Below, piece after piece: positions 24,801 to 30,479 of a stretch of DNA of 30,821 nt (positions are counted from its first letter, which is position 1; the number at the start of each line of letters is the position of its first letter). A program made the position numbers and the translations under genes. Below the pieces are notes generated by a model. That model was not told where the DNA came from, did not search any database, and saw nothing but the letters and a program-made list of their open reading frames with translations. The stretch covers positions 1 to 30,821 of IMG/VR virus record IMGVR_UViG_3300025106_000007. One strand, given 5' to 3'. Origin of the DNA: a virus.

Positions 24801-27263
24801 CTTATTCAATTTATAACCTACGGAAATCCATACGCGCAAGAGATCTCCGATAGGCTAGACAGCATTCAAGGAGCACAACCTTGGGACTCAACCAGAAATT
24901 ATAAAGCCGGTGAATATGTTACTTTCAATGGCGATTTATATCTGTCAACACAGCCAAGCTTAAATAAGCAACCCGATCAAAATCCTAATGAATGGCACAA
25001 TATTGGCCAATATGCCGGAGCATTGGCGGCGTTAGGCGTTCGTATTGATACAGTAGTAGCGGAGGTCAATAAACAATCCGGAGATATTAATAATCTTGCT
25101 CAACAGATAAATGCTGTTCAAGCAAACCAAGGAGTCCATAATCTCTTAAACGATCCGCAGTTTGAATATGATACAACGTGGACGTTTTTGAGTGCTGATG
25201 TTACTGGCCCTGCCGTCAAATATGCTACTTATACTAGCGGGCTCTTTGGCGCACGTGCGTTAAAAACAGGAGTAGCGTCTAATGAGCGAACAGCAAGACT
25301 GTCGTCTACTGGTGCCACCATTTCAACGAGCTATGTGCAAATTGCTCAGTCTCCTTTGCCGGTAGAGGTAAACAAACGGTACCAATTCTCTGCTTATGTT
25401 GGCGCGTTACCACATGCAGTTTCTCTTTTCATTCTGTTTTATGATTCGGCCGATACACTCTTAACTACGGAATCAGCAGTTGTAGCAGCCACTAAAAGCG
25501 GCGGCAATGCACTCACCGACTGGGATCGTCCGGTAGTGTTTGGTGTTGCTCCTGCTGGTGCAGTTTATGCGCGTGTTATCATACGCATAACTCAGAATGG
25601 CACTGCCAGCCAGAGTAATTTAACCGCCTATATAGTTCGCCCCATGTTTGCTGTTGCCGGGGCGACCCAAACTGAGCCCAGCACTTGGGGTCCGGGCTTG
25701 TCTGCAGCGGCGGAGGCGTTTAATACACTTAGGTCACAAGTCACTACAATAGACGGAAGGGTCACGGCAAATGCAACGGCTATCACAGCGGCAAATGCAG
25801 AGTTAACTGCTCAAAATAATCGGATTACTGGCAATGCGAACGCGCTTACTACGCTAGACACAAAAGTAACAAATATCGATGGGAAGATAGCTGCAAACGC
25901 AACGGACATCTCAGAGCTTCGGGCGCAAACCGGAAGCGCGAACCTACTTAATGACCCAATATTTGAATCCAAATTGGGTATAGCGTGGTTTAAAACATAT
26001 TCAGCCGGAGTTGTTGGACCGAGCTATTGGCAAGGGAATTCTTCTGATTGGAATCAAATTCTTTATACTCAAGAGACCGGAATAAATGCTAGTGCCGCTT
26101 CAATACCAGCAAACAATCATGTAGGTATATATCAACTTGTTTCAGTTATAGGCTCTACTTGGTATGCGCTTTCTGTTCATTTATCGATACTCAATACAAC
26201 GTGCAGGATTGCGATTACTTGGTTAGATGTAAATAAAAATGTGATAGTTGTCTCATCCAGAGACATTGTTCCTACAACGCCAGCTGATGGACCGTCTTCT
26301 ATTTATTGGCCTCGCTTTTTATTAAATGCCCAGTCCCCGGCTAATGCGCGGTTTGCTTATATCTATTTACTTAACGTCGGTCCGGCCTCAGGAACGCACA
26401 CTGTATTTTTCTTTAGGCCACAACTTTGGTACTCAACTGCGAAAACTACTCTTCCTCCCCCATGGACTCCTGGAGAAAACCCTCCACTGTTCGCTGCACT
26501 CAAGCGCGAAGGCATGGCATGGGCCGATGGTACAGGCGGCGGAGGTGTAAAATATACAGTCAAGGCGGAGATCGAGGACGGCGATAATATCGTTCAAGCC
26601 GGTTATGGGCTTTCAGTAGTAAAAGAAGACAATCAATGGGTTTCTGATTTCTTTATTAATGCCAATAGATTTGCGATACGTGACCCGGCGGCTGTTCCAG
26701 GCACTGGTTTACAATATCCATTTGTTGTAATGAATGGCAATGTCTATATGCGTAATGCATATATACAGAATGCCTCAATTGACAACGCCAAGATTGCTAA
26801 CCTGGCAGTCACAAACATTAAAATGGCGGAGTATTCTAACGTACTCGCTGGAAATTTTAGCGCGCATTTGAGTAATGGCGGCGCTGCATGGTTTAATGTA
26901 TGGTCCGGATCAGATTGGTCAAGCAAAAGAATACTGTTTTTTCTTATTGGGCACACCGATTTCTACCCTGATAGTTTTTCTGGCGGCTCAATACAAGTAG
27001 GATTAAAATCTAGTAACAATGATGCACTTATAGATTCCAGTTTTCATGGTTCTGCTGAAAAATATACCAACCTCATACAAGAAACAGGCATGGCCACCGT
27101 TTTAGTAAAAACGAGTGATGGGGAGGCAGGACGAAAAATAGTGTATGGTACGATTGCGGTTGATATACAAGCATCGGGCAATATTCCTTTTTATATTTGG
27201 TCTTATTACAATAGATGCAGTACCCCATATGTTCAGGTTAGTTGGATATTAGGGCAAAAATAA
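21846..27263 (+). CDS. Tail tip / host specificity protein (J-like) with fused sugar-binding modules
   Basis: An 1805-residue central tip protein. Residues about 75-145 hold the hydrophobic segment typical of J proteins (AVALIAVAAVAWWAGGALAA). A hub region follows (NNTARLGQVIPVQYGRMKFF). A Pro/Thr linker at 756-774 leads to two fibronectin-III-like domains. Then comes a carbohydrate-binding-like module near 1012-1055 (DSTRNYKAGEYVTFNGDLYL). After it a coiled coil plus a beta domain is present twice, each opening with NLLNDPxFE (about 1099 and 1366). The C-terminus has VYMRNAYIQNASIDNAKIAN as in DUF1983-type J ends, then a tip domain. Far longer than lambda J (1132 residues). Confidence 0.9.
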   Translation: MHLVTFNNPFDPGDHTVTPIEHPCWLAELSPEEDERAYIMLVNGHPILRSDWDVTWIDGNDLVTVGYLPAGGGDTKDIFRAVALIAVAAVAWWAGGALAAGLTSSGLVASSTAATAIGGGLSLAVAAGGSILVNALIPVTSPYVKETADSTFNQSPTYSISGGNNTARLGQVIPVQYGRMKFFPDFGAAPWTWYRWNEQDLYELLILGEGEYAIESIAINDVDISNYTDVAWRQYGPNEDPDLFPTQIFSTSAGNHLLENMYQQGSGGERWSPAIIANPAGTILNGVHIDINAPAGAYRIEEDTGDIKDIPIGIRAELRHIDQSANPISPWTLAGEWWVTYSTREAIRVSYSLTVPANWQRVQVRVCRVDKTVSSSERVVDKFYLETVKGGTFTSAGSLAATSKLAIKVRASNQLTSQTAVKVSVIGTRKLKLFRNGAFQTTATATRGCGDALIDALTNDVYGAGLPITRLDIPAMLALNNIEFDGRFDSSSTAWEVITTIAKVARAVVYSQGGLLRVARDTGKGPTVAVFSSRNIVAGSFALDYVVPTENTAEAVKVEYWDETVWAQRYVSVRYDGAQLSEEDVEASVNLFGCVNRNRAYSEAWYLARSNRYRRRLISFQTEMEGFIPSLGDEISVSYDMPGWAKSVDIKAWLNSTTVQFAEAIDWASIGGGATIAFQGADNSRLTAIGVTRGSADDIGVLVSAPSQSVIPGKQFGVIATTSNFSRVAIVTKVTPASLHLVTIEAIIDDTRAHDNSPTPPTPTPPIRPCPTPTVVGLQLSGFPGYVIVANWDADSCAKYFVVEYAQWTGATPPATGWYKAGNYNYKTARFTSAIGGDIWVRVAAVGDNQGAWVYSNTRAIAAGVPGNPTGGPPAPTNIICTSFIGALLLEWLNHPSAEAVQVLRAPVADVARTELIATVRHAERYFDRSMPQLGIPYYYYLRSVDVNGLVGPESVVKSCIPDRYVKDVIDEIHGVIDKSWLTQELIQFITYGNPYAQEISDRLDSIQGAQPWDSTRNYKAGEYVTFNGDLYLSTQPSLNKQPDQNPNEWHNIGQYAGALAALGVRIDTVVAEVNKQSGDINNLAQQINAVQANQGVHNLLNDPQFEYDTTWTFLSADVTGPAVKYATYTSGLFGARALKTGVASNERTARLSSTGATISTSYVQIAQSPLPVEVNKRYQFSAYVGALPHAVSLFILFYDSADTLLTTESAVVAATKSGGNALTDWDRPVVFGVAPAGAVYARVIIRITQNGTASQSNLTAYIVRPMFAVAGATQTEPSTWGPGLSAAAEAFNTLRSQVTTIDGRVTANATAITAANAELTAQNNRITGNANALTTLDTKVTNIDGKIAANATDISELRAQTGSANLLNDPIFESKLGIAWFKTYSAGVVGPSYWQGNSSDWNQILYTQETGINASAASIPANNHVGIYQLVSVIGSTWYALSVHLSILNTTCRIAITWLDVNKNVIVVSSRDIVPTTPADGPSSIYWPRFLLNAQSPANARFAYIYLLNVGPASGTHTVFFFRPQLWYSTAKTTLPPPWTPGENPPLFAALKREGMAWADGTGGGGVKYTVKAEIEDGDNIVQAGYGLSVVKEDNQWVSDFFINANRFAIRDPAAVPGTGLQYPFVVMNGNVYMRNAYIQNASIDNAKIANLAVTNIKMAEYSNVLAGNFSAHLSNGGAAWFNVWSGSDWSSKRILFFLIGHTDFYPDSFSGGSIQVGLKSSNNDALIDSSFHGSAEKYTNLIQETGMATVLVKTSDGEAGRKIVYGTIAVDIQASGNIPFYIWSYYNRCSTPYVQVSWILGQK

Positions 27264-27991
27264 TGAGACACGTAATAGTTGAGCTTCATACTGGCCGAAT
27301 CATTGGAGAATACGATCAGGCTAATATTGAATATATCCCTACGGCTGACCCGGCGATTACGGCTGAAACATATTATTGGGATGGGGCAAAGCTTGCACCA
27401 AGGCCACAACAGGTAAGCCACTGGAGCAAGAACGTACTCGATGCCGATGGAACAGACCACATTGTGATTACCGGTCTGTCGCAACATGCAAGCGTGATGA
27501 TACAAGAAACCGGGCGTGATCTACATGTTGATCCAACTGGATTAGTGCAACTCTCATTTACAGAGCCAGGTACTTATACGCTTGTAGTAGAAGACTTTCC
27601 GAAAGCCAAGTATGTTCAGCACATATTGGCGCGGAGTGTAACGTCTACGCCAGTTGCGTGGACTCCGCCGGCTATTACGCCTGTTATGCCATTGCCAGTT
27701 ACTGGCGATGGACAGCATACCGTGATAGCTGGGTTTATATTTGATTTTCATGATGCTTTGGTTCCTTTGCCCGGTAAGACAGCAACGATTGTTTACAATG
27801 TAGGAGCCGCAGATATTACCGTGCCAGTGCCACTACAGGATTCATTGGCTGGTGACGAAGTATTGGAACATCTTAAAGATGCGTTGCTTCATGAAACAGG
27901 ATTTTTAACTGTTTTTGTATCCGGCTATACGTTGCAAATTGTCCCTGATATGAACGTTGTTCTTAGTAAATTTGATGTGACAATAGCATGA
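27263..27991 (+). CDS. Tail accessory protein with triplicated domain, copy 3
   Basis: This 242-residue protein is coupled to the J stop (TAATG). The first 50 residues (IIGEYDQANIEYIPTADP and YYWDGAKLAPRP) look like a chaperone or tip-attachment segment. Residues about 60-115 form a small beta domain. The last about 110 residues repeat the domain of the proteins at 5466 and 5924: ITPVMPLPVTGDG, FHDALVPLPGKTATIVYNVG and ADITVPVPLQ. So this uncharacterised domain is attached to both head-side and tail-side genes. Function unknown; virion surface or decoration is inferred. Confidence 0.75.
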   Translation: MRHVIVELHTGRIIGEYDQANIEYIPTADPAITAETYYWDGAKLAPRPQQVSHWSKNVLDADGTDHIVITGLSQHASVMIQETGRDLHVDPTGLVQLSFTEPGTYTLVVEDFPKAKYVQHILARSVTSTPVAWTPPAITPVMPLPVTGDGQHTVIAGFIFDFHDALVPLPGKTATIVYNVGAADITVPVPLQDSLAGDEVLEHLKDALLHETGFLTVFVSGYTLQIVPDMNVVLSKFDVTIA

Positions 27992-28239
27992 TAATTAACA
28001 TTGGCCCAGACATAGATGAGCTACGCCATCGGTATTTGGCCGAAGGATTGAGCCATCTGTACGAGAAAAGCCCGAAGCTCAAAAAGGCACGAACGCTTGG
28101 GCATTTATCCAAGCATTCCGTACCAGAGCATTGGAAAGACCAAGTAGAAACGTTCTACGATGATATTATGACGGCGAGTACCGTTCCGGAGTGCCTAGCG
28201 CTTCTCCGGAAATGGCAAGAGAAGACGTGGGAAGAATAA
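27988..28239 (+). CDS. Small helical protein closing the tail operon
   Basis: An 83-residue protein with DIDELRHRYLAEGLSHLYEK and PECLALLRKWQEKTWEE, largely alpha-helical. ATGA overlap couples it to the preceding gene. It could be a tail-fibre assembly factor by position; no family recognised. It is the last plus-strand gene and faces the minus-strand operon. Confidence 0.65.
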   Translation: MIINIGPDIDELRHRYLAEGLSHLYEKSPKLKKARTLGHLSKHSVPEHWKDQVETFYDDIMTASTVPECLALLRKWQEKTWEE

Positions 28240-28245
28240 GTGCCG

Positions 28246-28267
28246 GCCTGCCTGCCGGCAGGCAGGC
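28246..28267. repeat. Perfect 22-bp palindrome between convergent operons
   Basis: GCCTGCCTGCCGGCAGGCAG plus GC is identical to its reverse complement. It lies in the 42-bp gap between the last plus-strand and last minus-strand genes, where a bidirectional transcription block would be expected. No U-tract is present on either side. Confidence 0.95.
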
Positions 28268-28281
28268 TGCGCTCAGGGCGC

Positions 28282-28695
28282 TCATTTGCAACCATCGCTC
28301 CATATTTTGTAGCCTCTATCGCCTGGTCGGCTCATGCCTACCGGCAGGCAGGTGTCCCAACTAGGCACCTTGATCTGCTGAAAAATTGGCTCCAGGTCTG
28401 TGGTCTTACGCTCCTGCCTTGCCGGTAGGCAGGTGCCATTTGGTCTTACAGGCGAACGATACTTGCCAACGGTTTTGGAGCAGGACGTACAGGGGGTGGC
28501 ATATCCGTTCAGCTCCCGGTAAGCCGCGCCGGTGCGAAGGCGCTCCAGCACATTGCTACGGGACATCTTCTGGACCCTGCCGCAGCACTCCATGCGCACG
28601 ATGAATCTAATGTCGCCATCACCTTGGTCGCGTGGAGCGCGTAGCACGGTAATGCCGGCATCCGGGTAATGCTTAGTTTCAATCACTTTTTTCAT
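28282..28695 (-). CDS. Zinc-ribbon-like protein with two in-frame palindromic elements
   Basis: A 137-residue protein of unknown role. RMECCGRVQKMSRSNVLERL and YATPCTSCSK give a CC plus CxxC set that may bind zinc. Two elements are read in frame: NGTCLPARQER (28413-28433) and WDTCLPVGMSRP (28337-28352). The start is the ATG at 28695, seven bases after GGAG; the ATG at 28701 is too close to it. It is the last gene of the minus-strand operon. Confidence 0.6.
   Translation of the reverse strand: MKKVIETKHYPDAGITVLRAPRDQGDGDIRFIVRMECCGRVQKMSRSNVLERLRTGAAYRELNGYATPCTSCSKTVGKYRSPVRPNGTCLPARQERKTTDLEPIFQQIKVPSWDTCLPVGMSRPGDRGYKIWSDGCK
28337..28352. repeat. Palindromic element inside a gene
   Basis: CCTACCGGCAGGCAGG preceded by CATG, read on the minus strand as TCLPVGM within the 137-residue zinc-ribbon-like gene. 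Confidence 0.9.
28413..28433. repeat. Palindromic element inside a gene, TTGCCGGTAGG subtype
   Basis: The 21-bp unit is identical to the two at 2655-2696 and to the one at 30451. It is read on the minus strand as CLPARQ between PNGT and ERKTT. Confidence 0.9.
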
Positions 28696-28707
28696 TATCA
28701 TACTCCA

Positions 28708-28785
28708 TCACATATTTCTCCATCGATGCCAACCGCAAGCAATTAACGCAGGAGCTTCGCCATCTTTTTCAATCGTGATTTTCAT
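28708..28785 (-). CDS. 25-residue peptide gene in the minus-strand operon
   Basis: The ATG at 28785 opens MKITIEKDGEAPALIACGWH followed by RWRNM. GGAGACC lies just upstream, inside the end of the preceding gene, and the stop lies near the next gene's GGAG. Spacing and coupling argue for translation; the function is unknown. Confidence 0.45.
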   Translation of the reverse strand: MKITIEKDGEAPALIACGWHRWRNM

Positions 28786-28951
28786 GCTGGTCTCCGTTTT
28801 TCAGCCGGTTGGCGTGTGAAGCTAACATCTCGATTCCCGAGGCTTTGGCGATCACATCAGCCCATTCTTCACGGTGGATAGCCATCAGGATGTTTTGCCA
28901 TTCCTGCCGTATTTGCCAGGCAACGCTTTCGTATTCGCTGTCGTGTACCAT
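28769..28951 (-). CDS. 60-residue helical protein, unknown function
   Basis: A charged protein with SVAWQIRQEWQNILMAIHRE and DVIAKASGIEMLASHANRL, predicted helical. AAGGTAAG lies before its ATG. It overlaps the next 25-residue gene by 17 bases. Such short proteins are typical of phage early or accessory operons. No family recognised. Confidence 0.55.
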   Translation of the reverse strand: MVHDSEYESVAWQIRQEWQNILMAIHREEWADVIAKASGIEMLASHANRLKNGDQHENHD

Positions 28952-28961
28952 TGTCTTACCT

Positions 28962-29051
28962 TTAGAAAACCAGATATAAGATAGCTATCCATGCAGCTAT
29001 TCCGAAAATGGCAGCGTAGATCCAGACTGCGCTTTTTGAAATGCGTATCAT
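28962..29051 (-). CDS. 29-residue membrane peptide
   Basis: MIRISKSAVWIYAAIFGIAA then WIAILYLVF is a basic N-terminus plus one membrane span. The ATG lies one base beyond the stop of the upstream gene and has GGGGA before it. It would be missed by length filters. Function unknown. Confidence 0.5.
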   Translation of the reverse strand: MIRISKSAVWIYAAIFGIAAWIAILYLVF

Positions 29052-29052
29052 T

Positions 29053-29289
29053 TTAGATTTCCCCATCGACTCTTTTGAAGCTCACGCTTATACGCCTAAC
29101 AGCCTCATCAAGCTTGTCTGCCCATTTACGATACCGCAAGGCATCGCTCGGTTGTTTGTGCGCAAGATGCTCGGCTTCGCGTCGCCAATCTGCTGCTGAC
29201 ACAGTAAGCTCTTTAATGACGGCCTCTGCGCTGTTTGGGGTGTAGTGGTAATGGTTTAGGATGCTGAAATATTCTCGGCTGCTTAGCAT
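29053..29289 (-). CDS. 78-residue helical protein, unknown function
   Basis: A soluble protein with AVIKELTVSAADWRREAEHL and DALRYRKWADKLDEAVRRIS, mostly alpha-helical. It overlaps the end of the upstream secreted-protein frame by 77 bases, a large overlap that suggests one of the two has a wrong end. Unrecognised. Confidence 0.55.
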   Translation of the reverse strand: MLSSREYFSILNHYHYTPNSAEAVIKELTVSAADWRREAEHLAHKQPSDALRYRKWADKLDEAVRRISVSFKRVDGEI

Positions 29290-29494
29290 TGTTAATTTTC
29301 TCCACCAGTTTGGTTTGTCGCCTAAGTTCGCGCTCCATACGCTTCTGGCGAGCTTCCTGCTGGTGCTGCTCGTTGATCTCGTGAAGGCGCTGCCAGCGCT
29401 CCAGGTTGAAGTCCTCGGCCGCCCATGCCTCCCGGCAGGCAGGCGCAGGGAGCGCGAGGATGGCGGCGAGGAGGGTTGGGATTATTTGGTTCAT
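29213..29494 (-). CDS. Small exported protein with an in-frame palindromic element
   Basis: A 93-residue protein beginning MNQIIPTLLAAILALPAPA, a signal-peptide-like start, followed by PACREAWAAEDFNLERW and a long charged helix (NEQHQQEARQKRMERELRRQ). PACREA comes from a palindromic element inserted at the likely cleavage region. In this frame the usual element would give a stop codon (TAG), but here it reads GAG. ATGA overlap couples it to the upstream membrane protein. A small periplasmic coiled-coil protein, possibly spanin-like, is one guess. Confidence 0.6.
   Translation of the reverse strand: MNQIIPTLLAAILALPAPACREAWAAEDFNLERWQRLHEINEQHQQEARQKRMERELRRQTKLVEKINNAKQPRIFQHPKPLPLHPKQRRGRH
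29428..29443. repeat. Palindromic element with a stop-removing substitution
   Basis: CCTCCCGGCAGGCAGG, preceded by CATG, differs from the common CCTACCGGCAGGCAGG by one base. On the minus strand this changes TAG to GAG in the frame used by the exported protein, keeping it open. Confidence 0.9.
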
Positions 29495-29622
29495 TTGAGC
29501 ATCGGCAATGTGCCGAGAGCCGCCAGGAACCAGATCACTACGCCGGGCAGGCCGAAGAATAGGCCGATTGGGAAAGTGATTGCCAGGATGGCGATGTTGA
29601 TGAATTTGCGGGTGTTGGTCAT
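29491..29622 (-). CDS. 43-residue membrane protein
   Basis: MTNTRKFINIAILAITFPIG then LFFGLPGVVIWFLAALGTLP is a short basic N-terminus followed by one long or two short membrane segments. AGGA precedes the ATG, which lies two bases after the upstream stop. It is coupled by ATGA to the exported protein. Paired membrane and exported small proteins recall holin/spanin sets, but this is only suggestive. Confidence 0.6.
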   Translation of the reverse strand: MTNTRKFINIAILAITFPIGLFFGLPGVVIWFLAALGTLPMLK

Positions 29623-29624
29623 GT

Positions 29625-30479
29625 TTAGTTCCTGGTTGGTGCCGTCCAGATAGAGTTCTCCGCCATTTGCACGGCTGACGCGGCCAGCAGCCGGCTAAGC
29701 GGTTCCAGGTCCAGCATCTGAGCGCGCTGACAGACCGTGAGGACCCGGTCGAAGTGGGTCTCCAGCAGCTGTTGAATCTGGTACTTGCCATCAACCACGC
29801 CGTCGATGATGTACAAGGCAAGGATTTCAGCGGCCTTGGCCAGGTGGTACAGGCCGATCAGCTCCAACGCGGCGGCCTTGGCGGTCGCCGGGTCCAGACC
29901 TTCGAGATACCGCTGCTCGAAGGCGGCTTGGGCACCGCGCAGCCGGGCCACTCCTTCGAGCACCGCATCGCGATCCGTCCAGCCCTGCTTGCGAATGAGC
30001 CGAAGCCAGACATCCAAGATGGTCGACCAGGTGCGCGCCCGCCAGTCTTCGGCGTCCAGGGGAAGACCAAGCCAGGGTTCTTTGGCGAGCCAGCGTGCGG
30101 CGTCCGCCCCCTTGTCGCCGAGCACAGCAAGCGCACCGGCCCGCAATAGAAAGACAGCCGTGTCTATAGGGTCTGCTGGCCTGCCTGCCGGTAGGCATGG
30201 CCTGGACAGTGCGCGCATCAACCGGAAGGCGTCAGCGGCACATTGACGAAGCTCCAGCTGCGCTTGCTCGTCCTCTCCGACGCCGTCGAGCAGCAAACCG
30301 AGGGCCGCAAGCTCCAATGCCTCCGCCGCTCGTGCAACGAGCCGAGTGTCTTCGTCGATCGGTCGGTCCAGCAGCTCCCGGTGGATTTGCACCCGGCTGG
30401 CCTGCCGCAGGGCCTCCGCTCTGGTCGGGGCGATGAGGTCGAGCAACCGGCCTGCCTTGCCGGTAGGCAGGTGGCTCAT
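29625..30479 (-). CDS. 284-residue helical protein of unknown function, coupled to rep
   Basis: I do not recognise this protein. It is alpha-helical and Ala/Leu/Arg-rich (EALRQASRVQIHRELLDRPI, LVARAAEALELAALGLLL, GARLRGAQAAFEQRYLEG-like segments). The G+C content is clearly higher than that of the tail genes. Its ATG overlaps the stop of the Rep-like gene (ATGA), so the two are probably co-translated. Two palindromic elements are read in frame: HLPTGKAGR at the N-terminus (30451-30471) and RPCLPAGRP (30180-30195). Long plus-strand frames across the same DNA are shadows. A replication, partition or maintenance accessory is inferred only from coupling. Confidence 0.65.
   Translation of the reverse strand: MSHLPTGKAGRLLDLIAPTRAEALRQASRVQIHRELLDRPIDEDTRLVARAAEALELAALGLLLDGVGEDEQAQLELRQCAADAFRLMRALSRPCLPAGRPADPIDTAVFLLRAGALAVLGDKGADAARWLAKEPWLGLPLDAEDWRARTWSTILDVWLRLIRKQGWTDRDAVLEGVARLRGAQAAFEQRYLEGLDPATAKAAALELIGLYHLAKAAEILALYIIDGVVDGKYQIQQLLETHFDRVLTVCQRAQMLDLEPLSRLLAASAVQMAENSIWTAPTRN
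30180..30195. repeat. Palindromic element inside a gene
   Basis: CCTGCCTGCCGGTAGG followed by CATGG, read on the minus strand as CLPAGR within the 284-residue protein. Confidence 0.9.
30451..30471. repeat. Palindromic element at the start of a gene, TTGCCGGTAGG subtype
   Basis: A 21-bp copy of the subtype at 2655 and 28413. It begins eight bases inside the ATG of the 284-residue gene and encodes LPTGKAG. Confidence 0.9.

Noticed and set aside
28240-28428. Plus-strand frame beginning MPACLPAGRL
   Set aside because: It is built from two palindromic elements and lies antisense to the 137-residue minus-strand gene. It has no ribosome site and no other support.
29754-30246. Long plus-strand frames opposite the 284-residue gene
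   Set aside because: High G+C makes antisense frames long by chance. The minus-strand gene is coupled to its neighbours by ATGA and has plausible helical protein composition.
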